Notes: generated by a model not told the origin, from the letters alone. A stretch of DNA of 64,000 nt from JAICXG01 sp036825615 (GCA_036825615.1 DAISXY010000020.1:9009-73008); one strand, 5' to 3'. Positions 1 to 9,169 are shown, numbered from the stretch's first letter. Translations and numbers: made by a program.

Positions 1-504
1 ATGGTCGCCGGCTTGTTTCGCTGGCTCGGCGGTCCGATTGAGTTGCGCGACCTGACCAATGTCACGGCCGAGCTGCTCGGATACACGCGGGCCGACTCGA
101 TTTCACGTGAGGAGATGGTCGAGATCGAATCGCATCCTTCGCCAGCGGAAGATTTGGTCTGGAAGGAGTATCTCGCCTGGCTCTGGCAAGAAATTGGCGG
201 ACTCTCGACTCGACAGCGGCGCGCCTTCCTTCTCCATTTCGATTTCCTGCGCGAGCTGGAGTTGCTCGGAATCGCCTCGCTTCGTGCGATCGCCGGCGCG
301 CTGGAATTTTCGCCTAACGAATTCGCGGCGCTCTGGAATCGGCTTCCATTCGACGATCTTGCGATTGCGAAAATGCTCGATTGCACCCGCCAGCAGGTGA
401 TCAATTTGCGCCGGGTCGCGCGCGACAAACTCGGCGAAGCGTGGCGAAAATGGAGCGCGGGTAATAAGCGGCCCCAATCCGCATCTACATTCTTGAAAGC
501 ATGA
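1..504 (+). CDS. Sigma-70-like factor, C-terminal part (probably truncated at window edge)
   Basis: The 167 residues visible resemble the DNA-binding end of an RNA polymerase sigma factor. A segment near residues 69-82 (LSTRQRRAFLLHF) looks like the start of region 4, and residues 118-150 (LAIAKMLDCTRQQVINLRR) look like a helix-turn-helix. No region 2 is visible, so the ATG at base 1 is probably internal and the gene likely begins upstream. Its stop overlaps the next start as ATGA, implying translational coupling with the zinc-finger membrane protein that follows, which would be its anti-sigma factor. The sigma assignment is by motif resemblance only and is moderate. Confidence 0.5.
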   Translation: MVAGLFRWLGGPIELRDLTNVTAELLGYTRADSISREEMVEIESHPSPAEDLVWKEYLAWLWQEIGGLSTRQRRAFLLHFDFLRELELLGIASLRAIAGALEFSPNEFAALWNRLPFDDLAIAKMLDCTRQQVINLRRVARDKLGEAWRKWSAGNKRPQSASTFLKA

Positions 505-1652
505 ACGCGCAGCGGCACCTGACGAATGAAGAACGCGCCGCCTGGTGGCAGGGCGCCCTCGCGCCCGATCTCCTGCTCGAGGTGAGCGACCATTTGCAGA
601 GTTGCGAGTCTTGTCGGGTTGCGCTTCGAAACACGACCAAACCGGCGGGTCTATCCGGAAGCGCAGCCCAGCCAGGTATGTCATCTCCATCCTATGAAGA
701 GCTGGTGGCATGGATGGAAGGAGAACTCGATCCGCTTGCCCGGCGCGAACTGAGGCAGCGGCTGGCCGCTTCCACTGCAGCTTCCGCCGAACTCGAAGAC
801 CTGCATCGCTTCCGGGAAGAGATGCGTCGCTTGCCGCCGCGCGAATATTCGCCGGCGTACGCCGGGATGCCGCGGGCGAGCTGGATTCTTCCGATCGCCG
901 CCGGACTCGCGCTCGGGCTGGCCTTTATCTGGTGGAATAGCCTTTCGCAAAACGGCGCCGGCATCGCGCTCCGGGACGCCGGGAAAAGTCTGGTCGTTAG
1001 GCAGGATGGCACGGTGCGCGGGCTCGGTCCGCTGCCGGCAGCTTTTGAGCGCACGATCGCGAACGCATTCGCGGGGAAAGTTGCGCCGCCCGAGGAGGTC
1101 GAAAAATTGCGCGGTACCCGCGGCGCACTTGCGGGCGCGCCGGCAACAGGGGGAGAATTCGCCGTTATTGCGCCGCTCGCTACGCTCGTGGAAACGCCGC
1201 GTCCCACTTTCCGCTGGAGAAAGAAAGAGCACGCGACGGGTTATCGGGTGAACCTGATTCGACAAGGGAGCGAAAACGTGGTGAGCAGCCCGGTTGTGAG
1301 TGCGATGGAATGGAAGCCCCAACAGCCTCTCGCGCCGGGCGCGACCTACGAGTGGGAAGTGGAAGCCTTGCGCGATGGCGAACTGATCGCGAAAGCGCCC
1401 GCTCCGCCCGAGCCGGAAGCGCGCTTCGCAATTTTGCCTAACGACAAGCGGGAGGAGCTGGAAAGATTGCGGGCGACGTTCGGACGCTCGCATCTCGTGA
1501 TGGGCCTGGGCTACGAGAAGGCGGGCCTGATCCCGCAGGCCCGGCAGGAGTTCGAAGCCCTGGCGCGAGAAAATCCAAAGAGCGATCTGCCGAGGAAGCT
1601 GATCGCCGGCCTGACGGGTCAGCGGCCGACGAGGACGAACGGCGCCCAATAA
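501..1652 (+). CDS. Membrane anti-sigma-like protein with HxxxCxxC zinc motif
   Basis: 383 residues. The N-terminus carries His31-x3-Cys35-x2-Cys38, the signature of zinc-binding anti-sigma domains. A second, Cys-free helical segment follows at about residues 60-110 and could be a degenerate repeat of the same fold. One hydrophobic span at about residues 127-145 would anchor it in the inner membrane. The periplasmic part contains an Fn3-like stretch (TYEWEVEAL) and ends in a TPR-like helix pair. It overlaps the upstream sigma-like gene by 4 bases, and its last 34 bases overlap the 3' end of the convergent CHAT gene. Expected role: holding the partner sigma factor at the membrane until a signal arrives. 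Anti-sigma function is inferred from motif and context. Confidence 0.6.
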   Translation: MNAQRHLTNEERAAWWQGALAPDLLLEVSDHLQSCESCRVALRNTTKPAGLSGSAAQPGMSSPSYEELVAWMEGELDPLARRELRQRLAASTAASAELEDLHRFREEMRRLPPREYSPAYAGMPRASWILPIAAGLALGLAFIWWNSLSQNGAGIALRDAGKSLVVRQDGTVRGLGPLPAAFERTIANAFAGKVAPPEEVEKLRGTRGALAGAPATGGEFAVIAPLATLVETPRPTFRWRKKEHATGYRVNLIRQGSENVVSSPVVSAMEWKPQQPLAPGATYEWEVEALRDGELIAKAPAPPEPEARFAILPNDKREELERLRATFGRSHLVMGLGYEKAGLIPQARQEFEALARENPKSDLPRKLIAGLTGQRPTRTNGAQ

Positions 1653-4261
1653 AACGGGTGGCGATAACGCGCATCCTTGCGCAGCTCGAGGCTGGCGAGG
1701 CGCAGGGCCTCGGCATTATCGAGCCCGTCATGCAAGCGGCGATGCAGCTCGATCATGAGAGGCGTGCTGCTCGCGCTATCCACTTTCCACTGGCTGACGA
1801 TCGTCGCCGGACAACCCGCGACCATGAAACCCCAGGACAACCCGATCATCCCTTCACCGGCGGTCACTCGCCCACGCGCGGTTTCACAACCGCAAAGGAT
1901 GGCCAGCCGGGCATGCAATTTCAGCTGCATTAACTCGCGGGCTTCGAGCCGGCCATCTTCGTTTGGCGCCACGCCAACCTGGGAGAAAAGCAAATAAGAA
2001 TAGAGCGGCGCGCGATCGTCGACGACGCCATGCGTGGCAAAATGCAGAATCTCGGCCTCGCCGGCTTTGGCTTTGAACACACTCTCCCGCGCCTCGGCTC
2101 CGATCAGGACTTCGCTCGATCCCAGGTCGTAAATTCTTTGCAACTCCGGCGCCTGTTTTTCGCTTTCGGGGAGTGCCTGCCAATCGCGCATCAGGGCGAC
2201 CCTGGTGATCTTGTTCTCGTTCGGTTTGTGCAGCGCGGGATTGATGAAGGCGAGCAACTGGTGCTGGGGAGGTTTGCTGGCCGGCTTCTCCTGCGCGCGA
2301 GCCAGCAGCGTGAGCGATGGCGCATAACGAATCGCACGCTCGGCCAGCAGGGGAGAATCCGCGCTGCGTTCCAAGGCTTGAAAGGGCAGTTCGCAGAGCG
2401 GACCATCCGGGACAATGACGATCGAATCGGTTCCGGTGAGCTCTTTTTCCACCGGGCGAATGAGGTGGTCATACAGGTCGCGCGCCGGTTTTTCCCAGGC
2501 GAGGCTGCGAGTTGCGAGGCGGGTGCGAAAGTCGCTCGTCAGGCGAGCAAGCTCGGAGCGGTTCCTGCCTAACGATCGGAGGATGAGGTGCGGCTCTTTC
2601 TCGTTCTCGCCGCGGGTGAGGAGAAAAAGATAGGATTCATTTTCCGTCAGGGCGTAACGCAGAAGCGCAGTCCGGCCGTTTTTGAAAAGAGGCGCAAGAG
2701 GAGTCAGGGAATCAAGTGGCGGCGGCGGAGTGCCGCGGCGCAGCCCGGGGTGAGCCGTGGCGGAGAGGGTTTCGAATTCGTCGCGCGCCGCTTCCGCCCG
2801 GTGGCAGGCGCGTTGCGCTTCGTCGAGCGCGGCGCCGTCGGTTGTGCGCGCGAGCTCGCGCCGCGCGGTCGCGACTTTGATCTCGAGATCACGCAATGTC
2901 TTTTGCTCGTCCGCACTCAAAGCCGTGGAGAACTCCGTGCGCGCGCCGCTGGTGATCTCGAGCAGGACGCGCGCGCTCGCCCGCTCCGCCATCGCGAGCG
3001 CGGCAACGGGCCGGTTTTGCCTAACGAGGAGCGAGATCATTTCCTGATAAGGAGCGATCTGATCGGCAAAAAACTGCTCCCGTTCCGTCTCGCCGCCGGC
3101 GACTTGGTCGCGAACCCGTTCGACCGCGGCGATCGCTTTTTGAAATTCGGCCGCGGCTTCCTCGTCCTGCTTGAGGCCGCGCAGACAGCGGCCACTTTGC
3201 GTCAGCGCGGCTGCCAGCTGCACCTTCTGGTCCAGCTTTTGGAAAAGCACCGCGGCATCTGCAGCCTGCTTTCGCCCGCTTGCAAAATCGCCGCTCGCTT
3301 CCGCAACGCGGGCGAGGCCAAGCAGCGCCTGCGCCTCGCCCGGCACATCGCGCAGCTTGCGCGCGAGATCGAGGCTTTGCCGATATTGCGCACGGGCCGC
3401 ATCAACGCGGTCGCGTTTTAACTCCAGATCTCCCAGCGCCGCGAGCGCGTTCTCGACCCGCGGTTGGAAGTTTGCCTTTTCCGCCACCGCGCGGGCGCGC
3501 TCGATATTTTCAACCGCGCGCTCGTAATCACCGAGCGCGCCGTAGGTCATCCCGATGTTGTTGAAGATGAAAGCCATGTTCCAGGCATCGTCGTTACCGA
3601 CGATCGCTCGGGCGCGCTGATAAAATTCGAGGGCGCGCTCCGGTTCTCCTTGATTGCGATAAACCTCCCCGATGCTGTTGAGCGCCGGGATAATTCCTTC
3701 TTCGTAATTAACCTTTTCGGAAAGGGCGAGTGCGCGATGGAATGATTGCAAGGCATGGGCGAAATCCGATTGCGCGAGATAAGTGATACCGCGCGATTGC
3801 TCGGCGCTGATTAACCCGTGAGCATATTCGTGATGCGCCGAATAAAATTTGAGCGCGTCCTCGAGCATGGCGAGCGCGCCGGGCAGATCACCCGACTCGC
3901 GCAAGACGTATCCGAGGTTTACCTGCGCGGCGGCCAGGTCTTCGCCATCGCCTTCCGCGCGTGCGAGCCGCATGACCAACTCGCAGTCGTTCGCCGCCCG
4001 CAAATATTCACCGCGCAAGACAAGGTCGTAGATGTGCTTGAGAAACTGATCACGAAAAGTCCTGGCCGAAATCGTCGGAGCAAGCGATGCGATCAATTGG
4101 TCCTGTGCGGCAGGATCGTGACTCGCCTCGACCTTTTCGATGAATTCCGGCGTGATCTGCGGGCTCGCCCCGGCGAAAGCGACCGCAGCGATGATATTAG
4201 GAAAAAGCAGGAGCCAAAAACGAAAACGGCGGATCATTGGCGGGCGCGAAAAGTAGCACAT
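1619..4261 (-). CDS. TPR-CHAT domain protease-like protein, exported
   Basis: 880 residues. A hydrophobic N-terminal segment looks like a signal peptide; the second ATG (4237, residue 9) would give a cleaner one and may be the true start. Residues 60-330 are tandem TPR units (for example YEEGIIPALNSIGEVYRNQG). A long charged helical region follows, then a C-terminal CHAT domain (caspase-like, clan CD). The catalytic dyad is visible: His744 in HFATHG and Cys792 in CGCETA, counted from 4261. CHAT proteases act as proteolytic switches, and the TPRs probably bind partner or substrate. The gene is convergent with and overlaps a sigma/anti-sigma pair, a context that suggests signalling, but no substrate is identifiable. 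Confidence 0.85.
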   Translation of the reverse strand: MCYFSRPPMIRRFRFWLLLFPNIIAAVAFAGASPQITPEFIEKVEASHDPAAQDQLIASLAPTISARTFRDQFLKHIYDLVLRGEYLRAANDCELVMRLARAEGDGEDLAAAQVNLGYVLRESGDLPGALAMLEDALKFYSAHHEYAHGLISAEQSRGITYLAQSDFAHALQSFHRALALSEKVNYEEGIIPALNSIGEVYRNQGEPERALEFYQRARAIVGNDDAWNMAFIFNNIGMTYGALGDYERAVENIERARAVAEKANFQPRVENALAALGDLELKRDRVDAARAQYRQSLDLARKLRDVPGEAQALLGLARVAEASGDFASGRKQAADAAVLFQKLDQKVQLAAALTQSGRCLRGLKQDEEAAAEFQKAIAAVERVRDQVAGGETEREQFFADQIAPYQEMISLLVRQNRPVAALAMAERASARVLLEITSGARTEFSTALSADEQKTLRDLEIKVATARRELARTTDGAALDEAQRACHRAEAARDEFETLSATAHPGLRRGTPPPPLDSLTPLAPLFKNGRTALLRYALTENESYLFLLTRGENEKEPHLILRSLGRNRSELARLTSDFRTRLATRSLAWEKPARDLYDHLIRPVEKELTGTDSIVIVPDGPLCELPFQALERSADSPLLAERAIRYAPSLTLLARAQEKPASKPPQHQLLAFINPALHKPNENKITRVALMRDWQALPESEKQAPELQRIYDLGSSEVLIGAEARESVFKAKAGEAEILHFATHGVVDDRAPLYSYLLFSQVGVAPNEDGRLEARELMQLKLHARLAILCGCETARGRVTAGEGMIGLSWGFMVAGCPATIVSQWKVDSASSTPLMIELHRRLHDGLDNAEALRLASLELRKDARYRHPFYWAPFVLVGR

Positions 4262-4347
4262 GCTGGCTCAGTCGAAGGGAATTCAGCCAGACTCGTGCCG
4301 GAGACGTGGCTCGACCCAAGAAGCGGCGCCGATAATGCGCAGAACTT

Positions 4348-4830
4348 TCAGCCTTCCGGCGGAAGATGTTTTGGGTGCCGAAGAAACCGCTCCTCCAACC
4401 AGTGCAGCGCGCGCAAAATGAAAAGGCAGAGAACGGTGACGCCGCAGGCCACGATGTAAAGCTTGAGCGCGATTGCGAGCGCAATCGGCGCCGTCGCCAG
4501 GAGCGAAGCCGCGGTCGTCAGGCCATGTTTCCGGCTGTGGGGTGATCCGCGAAAAATTGTGCCCGCTCCGATGAAAGAAATGCCGACCGCGATCGCCTCA
4601 ATCAGGCGAGTCGGGTCGGTCCGGAGATAATTGCCGGGAAAACGTGCCGCTGAATCTGCGATCAGCTCCTGTCCTAACCTGACAAAGAGAAAGGTGGCGA
4701 CACAAACCAGCATGTGGGTGCGGAAGCCGGCCCATTTTCCCGCTGCCTCACGTTCCCAGCCAAGGACGCCGCCAAGTGCGGCTGCGATCAGCGCCTGGAG
4801 CAAAATCCGGAGTTGCTCGTTATAATCCAT
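4348..4830 (-). CDS. MgtC/SapB family inner-membrane protein
   Basis: 160 residues from the chosen ATG, which has GGAGG six bases upstream; a longer open frame to 5007 has no membrane character and was rejected. Four to five hydrophobic spans carry MgtC/SapB family hallmarks: GGVLGWEREAAGK near the N-terminus, GFRTHMLV, and GISFIGAGTIF. Family members are small membrane proteins linked to Mg2+ homeostasis, acid tolerance or modulation of ATP synthase. It is short, with only a brief hydrophilic tail after the last span and no ACT-like domain as in MgtC proper, so it fits the SapB branch. It stands alone, 87 bases from the convergent-side CHAT start. Confidence 0.82.
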   Translation of the reverse strand: MDYNEQLRILLQALIAAALGGVLGWEREAAGKWAGFRTHMLVCVATFLFVRLGQELIADSAARFPGNYLRTDPTRLIEAIAVGISFIGAGTIFRGSPHSRKHGLTTAASLLATAPIALAIALKLYIVACGVTVLCLFILRALHWLEERFLRHPKHLPPEG

Positions 4831-4962
4831 TTCCATCCTCCAGCCTAACAACGCCGGTGCTGACGAAAGAGGATTTATTTGCCTCGCATTCGCGACGGCG
4901 AACTTCACGCGACTGCGCCCCGATTTGCATTTCCGCTGTCGCGAGCGCAAGAGGGATGGCAA

Positions 4963-5892
4963 ATGACCGAGCAAACCGCGCGGGCTGTGGTCATGATTCG
5001 GCCGCACCGCTTTTCTTCGAATCCGGAGACGGTGCTGGATAACGCCTTCCAGCAGCCGACGGTCATGGATGACGCGGAGCTAATTGCGCAACGCGCCCGG
5101 ATGGAGTTTGACGCGGCCGTGGCGCAACTCCGGGCCGTTGGCGTGGTCGTGCATGTCTTTGACGACACGCCGACGCCGGACAAGCCGGACGCAGTCTTCC
5201 CGAATAATTGGTTCTCCACCCACGAGGACGGGCGGGTGGTGCTTTACCCAATGGCGACGCCCTCGCGCCGGGCGGAACGACGGCGCGACGTGATCGACCA
5301 GTTGCGGCGAAATTATCGGGTCAGCGAGGTTGTGGATTACACCGCCTTCGAAACGCGGGGCCTGTATCTCGAAGGCACGGGCAGCCTCGTGCTCGATTAT
5401 GTGCACCGCCTCGCCTATGTCTCGCTTTCAGGCCGCGCCATGATCGAGCCGCTGGAGAAGTTTTGCGCGGATTTCGGCTACGAGCCGATCACGTTCGAAA
5501 GCCAGGACCTCGAGGGTCGCCCGATTTATCACACCAACGTCATGATGTGTCTCGGGAAGGAGTTGGCGCTGATCGGGCTCGATTCGATCAGGCAAGCGGA
5601 TGAGCGGAGGAAAGTGCGGGCGTGTCTGGAAAAGACCGGGAAAACAATTGTCGAGCTGACCCCGCAACAGATCGCGAACTTCGCCGGTAACGCGCTGGAA
5701 TTGCAGAACGGGCGGGAAAACTTGCTCGTCCTCTCCGAACGTGCGGGCGCCCAGCTGACTCCGGCGCAACGGCGAACGATCGAGCGGCTTGCACGGCTGG
5801 TTCTCCTTTCTTTGCCCACGATTGAACTGGCCGGGGGAAGCGCGCGCTGCATGCTGGCGGCGATTCATCTGCCGCTGCTCGCCGACGCCTAG
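4963..5892 (+). CDS. ctlX: CtlX-like arginine deiminase/amidinotransferase-fold hydrolase
   Basis: 309 residues from the ATG at 4963, which has GAGGG 7 bases upstream; an in-frame ATG at 4879 has a poor leader. The sequence follows the guanidino-group-modifying (DDAH/ADI) superfamily: PDAVFPNNWFSTH near residue 75 for substrate binding, a central IYHTNVMM with the catalytic His, and a C-terminal GGSARCM with the nucleophilic Cys. This pattern matches proteins annotated as citrulline-utilisation hydrolase CtlX; NG,NG-dimethylarginine dimethylaminohydrolase is the alternative. No arginine or citrulline pathway gene sits next to it, so the substrate cannot be read from context. Confidence 0.75.
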   Translation: MTEQTARAVVMIRPHRFSSNPETVLDNAFQQPTVMDDAELIAQRARMEFDAAVAQLRAVGVVVHVFDDTPTPDKPDAVFPNNWFSTHEDGRVVLYPMATPSRRAERRRDVIDQLRRNYRVSEVVDYTAFETRGLYLEGTGSLVLDYVHRLAYVSLSGRAMIEPLEKFCADFGYEPITFESQDLEGRPIYHTNVMMCLGKELALIGLDSIRQADERRKVRACLEKTGKTIVELTPQQIANFAGNALELQNGRENLLVLSERAGAQLTPAQRRTIERLARLVLLSLPTIELAGGSARCMLAAIHLPLLADA

Positions 5893-5958
5893 GGCGCTCG
5901 AAGCTCTCAGCGGGGCCAGAGCCGTGGCCCGCGACGTGCTAATGCCATCTATCGGACG

Positions 5959-6183
5959 ATGGCAAAACCGCGCGAACCGACCACGCATCCCAAACCCGGG
6001 AAGAAATCTTCCGGATCAAAGCGCCCTGTGGGCAGGCCGCGGAAGCGCCGCCGTCCCCGTGCGAAAAAGGCCGCAACCAACGAGCCGCCCGGTTCGGAGT
6101 CGGTCGGCCGACTCGAACGCACCCGGCGTTTGCTGCTCGCCGCCCTGCGGGTGTGGGAACTGAAACGGCGCGTGCGCGATTAG
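5959..6183 (+). CDS. Small basic protein with AT-hook-like core
   Basis: 74 residues, very rich in Lys, Arg and Pro. The centre reads KRPVGRPRKRRRPRAKK, which contains the GRP core of an AT-hook flanked by basic residues, so DNA or RNA binding is plausible. The C-terminal third (LERTRRLLLAALRVWELKRR) is a predicted amphipathic helix. It lies between ctlX and the J-domain gene on the same strand. The function is unknown. The strongly biased composition means it might also be a chance open frame in GC-rich DNA. Confidence 0.45.
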   Translation: MAKPREPTTHPKPGKKSSGSKRPVGRPRKRRRPRAKKAATNEPPGSESVGRLERTRRLLLAALRVWELKRRVRD

Positions 6184-6223
6184 CGCGGCTTTCGCCGCCA
6201 AAGCCGCGCGCGTAGATTGCGCA

Positions 6224-7327
6224 ATGACGCGAGGGTCAAGGGCGCGAATAATTGCCAGGGAATCTGGCCGCGGTGCGAGGAGCGGCGAGATTGTGCTCAT
6301 CGAGCAGGCCTCTTTGCGGGAACGCGCGGCGACGGATTGCGCGGAGGCGATGGCACGACTGAACCGGGCGCGGACCGGCTGGCACCATTTCGAAAGGAAA
6401 GACAAACCCGCTTTCATTCGCTGGCGCGCACGGGAGTTTGGTGCGCTCCTCAGCCGGGCGCGCGAAGTCGAGATTCAGATTCGCGACCTGCAGACGCTCG
6501 TGCACGAGGTCGAGACGGAAACGCGCCGCGGCTTCTGCGATCCCTACACGGCTTACGAGCGGGTGATCGCGCGCCGCCGTAATTCCGGGTTGCCTGGGGA
6601 AGAAGAAAAACGCGGCTCCGCGCAAACCCATGGCAATGAACCGCGGCGGCTGAGTGATTTCGAGAAAGAGGCTCTCTTTCAGGATTGGGTGCGGCAGTCG
6701 TTAGGCACGCATCCCGACAAGATGGACGATGCGGCTTATGCGAGGAGTTTCGAAGCTTTCAAAGCCCACATGTTTCGGCCGCTGCCGGAGGAAGCACCGC
6801 CGGCTCCTAAGAAACCACGACGGATCGAGAACAAAGAGGTAGAGGAAGAGGAAGAGGAAGATGTGAGGGCGGTGGATGCGCGGGTGAAGGAACTTTATCG
6901 GCGGCTGGTTCGGCGGCTGCACCCCGACTTGCGCGCCGATGGGAGCGCCGAGGTCTCCGCGCTCTGGCATGAAGTGCAGGAGGCGTACGCGGCGAGTGAT
7001 GTCGCGCGGCTGGAGATTCTGCTCGCGCTCAGCGACATCGAAGCCAACCAATCGGATGAGCAAACGCTCTCGCAAATGCGCGCGGTTTTTGCCGAACTGC
7101 AGCGTTCGCTGCGCGCACTGGAGAAAAGTTTGCTCGAAGCGGAAGGCGAAGATGCATGGGATTTCGCGCGCCTCGGACCGAATGAGCCACTCCGGCTCCG
7201 GGTCGAACGGCAGTTGAAAACCGATCTCGCCACGCGCGCGCGCCGGCTTGATCTCCTCAGTCGCACGGTTGCGGAATGGGCGCAGGGACCGGTCGCAAAC
7301 GGGCAGGTGAGCGTTGCGTTTCGCTGA
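6224..7327 (+). CDS. J-domain-like protein
   Basis: 367 residues, without signal peptide or membrane span. A segment around residues 222-260 resembles a DnaJ J-domain: ELYRRLVRRLHPDLR contains the invariant HPD at 233-235, followed by WHEVQEAYAASD, which matches helix III. Upstream of it is an acidic run of glutamates, and the first 150 residues are charged and probably coiled coil. The J-domain is internal, not N-terminal, and no zinc-finger or CTD region of DnaJ is present, so this is a specialised co-chaperone-like protein that would stimulate an Hsp70. No dnaK is in the window. Confidence 0.65.
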   Translation: MTRGSRARIIARESGRGARSGEIVLIEQASLRERAATDCAEAMARLNRARTGWHHFERKDKPAFIRWRAREFGALLSRAREVEIQIRDLQTLVHEVETETRRGFCDPYTAYERVIARRRNSGLPGEEEKRGSAQTHGNEPRRLSDFEKEALFQDWVRQSLGTHPDKMDDAAYARSFEAFKAHMFRPLPEEAPPAPKKPRRIENKEVEEEEEEDVRAVDARVKELYRRLVRRLHPDLRADGSAEVSALWHEVQEAYAASDVARLEILLALSDIEANQSDEQTLSQMRAVFAELQRSLRALEKSLLEAEGEDAWDFARLGPNEPLRLRVERQLKTDLATRARRLDLLSRTVAEWAQGPVANGQVSVAFR

Positions 7328-7624
7328 TCTGGAGCGGTTGACAGACTCCGGGCGTGGCCCTCACCGGCGGCTATCGCCGTCCGCCTCCCCCCGCAGAGGA
7401 ATTTGCGTTGTCCTGCATCCCGCTCCCAGTCGTGCTCCCCGCATCCCGCTTCGAGTCCTGCTCCTGCTCCTGCTCCTGCTCGTGCTCGTGCTCCTACGCG
7501 CGCCCCTCTTCCCGCGGCTGCTGGAGCTTCCATTCTCTCCCCGTGGGAGAGACGCACGCGCGAAGCGCGGCAGTGAGGGCACCGTTGGTGACCCCGGCAG
7601 GTGCAACAAACCGGAATCCGTCGC
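7328..7624. other. Intergenic gap with a short hexamer array and a hairpin
   Basis: About 300 bases between two convergent genes with no credible gene. At 7456-7497 there are seven tandem hexamers (four TCCTGC, two TCGTGC, one TCCTAC), a microsatellite. At 7535-7551 there is a 7-bp perfect hairpin (CTCTCCC, loop CGT, GGGAGAG) without a T-run. The hairpin may help end transcription from either side, but nothing proves it. Confidence 0.4.
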
Positions 7625-8539
7625 TTAAACCTGCCGCGACCGAAGCGGAACCGGAATCCCACTGCGCGCGTAGTGGGCCCCGGAGTAGCCAAGTTTCTCC
7701 AACACGGACGCGAAAATTTCGTCGAGCCGCCGAATGGTTTCCGGCTGCAACTTCTCCCGATGATCGCCGGGTGTGACCTTGCGCTTGTGCGACCAGACAT
7801 CTTCCTGTTCTTCGGCGGCAACGCTATTCGCGTGCCGGGCTTCGACGACGGCGCGCGTCTCTTCGGGGTTGGCGAGGTCAAAGCCGGCGATGATTTTGCC
7901 TAACCAGCTCGGGAACGACAGCACCATCTCTTCGTAGGAAACGACGATCGCATTTGGTCGCGGAAAAACTTCCTCGAGATAACGCTGATAGCGATCGAGC
8001 ACCGTGCCGACGTGCTGCTTGTAGCGCGAGCCGATTCCGTAATCGCCCCGGTAGCGGTAGAAAGCCTCGCCCACCATATCGAGCACGAACTTGTCGATCC
8101 CGGCCTCCGCCACCTCTTTCCGATACCCAGTGTGGCGCTCGATCTCGCCCGCGTGCATGAAGCAATAGCTGTAGAACATCGAGACGAGCACGTCGCGCGG
8201 GTCGCGCAAATGCAGAATGATGCTCGCTTCTTCCAGCGCCTCGCTCGGAACGAAAAACCGGATCGGGCCGAAACAGCCGCGCCGTTTCGCGATAAAATCG
8301 TGCCCGGCAAAGATCCGGTCGAAGGGGAGCGCGCTTTTGGATTCGTTAGGCGAATAATAGCGAATCCGGTTCAGCTCGCAGATGTCCTTGAGGACGCGAT
8401 GCAACACCATCGAGCCCGCCTTGTGAGTCGTGAACCCAATGATGTTGCGCTCCGGATGGCGCCATTTCTTTCGCAAGAGCATGAGCAGGTTCCGCGGCGT
8501 GCGGCTACCCAATTTGTTTTCCTGCGCGGCGTTGTCCAT
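7625..8539 (-). CDS. Sulfotransferase family protein
   Basis: 304 residues. PAPS-dependent sulfotransferase features are visible: a 5'-phosphosulfate-binding loop (THKAGSMVLHRVL) near residue 37, the 3'-phosphate-binding stretch HLRDPRDVLVSMFYS near residue 110, and a C-terminal basic region (KRKVTPGDHREKL) typical of the RKG-type motif. Family members move sulfate from PAPS to carbohydrates, lipids or small molecules in the cytosol or at the membrane. No glycan locus accompanies it, so the acceptor is unknown. It is divergently oriented to the next gene, with only 8 bases between the two start codons, so each promoter must lie inside the other gene or expression is coupled. Confidence 0.8.
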   Translation of the reverse strand: MDNAAQENKLGSRTPRNLLMLLRKKWRHPERNIIGFTTHKAGSMVLHRVLKDICELNRIRYYSPNESKSALPFDRIFAGHDFIAKRRGCFGPIRFFVPSEALEEASIILHLRDPRDVLVSMFYSYCFMHAGEIERHTGYRKEVAEAGIDKFVLDMVGEAFYRYRGDYGIGSRYKQHVGTVLDRYQRYLEEVFPRPNAIVVSYEEMVLSFPSWLGKIIAGFDLANPEETRAVVEARHANSVAAEEQEDVWSHKRKVTPGDHREKLQPETIRRLDEIFASVLEKLGYSGAHYARSGIPVPLRSRQV

Positions 8540-8547
8540 TCTTTCAG

Positions 8548-9132
8548 ATGGCGCGGTACTTTCTCGTTTTCTTGCTCGTTTGTCCGCTCTTGCGCGCAGG
8601 CGAGGAGGAGAGACAGGTGGCCGAGCTTTACGCCCGCGGCCTCGCCGGTGAGAAACAGGCGGTGATCGACTGCATCGGCCTTCTGCAAAAGCATCTTGAG
8701 CAGGTGCCTCGGGATCAGCTGGCGAGAGTCTATCTCGGTAGCGCCTGGACCCTCCGCAGTCGTGATCTGCCGATCGGTTTCTCGAAACTCAGCGCCCTCC
8801 GCGAAGGTATCCGGCTCATGGACGAAGCCGCGGCCGCTGCGCCGAAAAACGCAAAGATTCTCCTCTTGCGCGCAGTGACAAACGAAGCCCTGCCCGCCTT
8901 TCTTGGTCGCCGTCCGACGGCGCACGCGCAGCTCGAGGAACTGCTTGGAATTGTGGAAAAGGAACCGGGCAGACTCGAGCCGGCGGATCGGGAGCTGCTT
9001 TATCTAAACGCCGGCCGTGCGGCCGCCGAAGCCGGCGAGAAAGACGAGGCGCGGCAACTCTGGGAGCGCGGCCTAACGATCAAGGCCGATCCCAAATTGA
9101 GCGCCGAGATTCGGGCCGCGCTCGCAAAGTAA
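8548..9132 (+). CDS. Exported TPR-like hypothetical protein
   Basis: 194 residues. The first 17 residues form a signal peptide (MARYFLVFLLVCPLLRAG). The rest is helical with TPR-like spacing (LARVYLGSAWTLRSRD; LYLNAGRAAAEAGEKDEAR), so it probably folds as a small alpha-solenoid in the periplasm. It is followed at 38 bases by hpt on the same strand. I do not recognise a characterised family. Confidence 0.6.
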   Translation: MARYFLVFLLVCPLLRAGEEERQVAELYARGLAGEKQAVIDCIGLLQKHLEQVPRDQLARVYLGSAWTLRSRDLPIGFSKLSALREGIRLMDEAAAAAPKNAKILLLRAVTNEALPAFLGRRPTAHAQLEELLGIVEKEPGRLEPADRELLYLNAGRAAAEAGEKDEARQLWERGLTIKADPKLSAEIRAALAK

Positions 9133-9169
9133 TTTTCAGCTGTCGCCCTTCCGACGTAGCTTTAGTCCA

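Noticed and set aside
4831..5007. N-terminal extension of the MgtC gene
   Set aside because: The extension is basic with no membrane character, and GGAGG is placed correctly only for the ATG at 4830.
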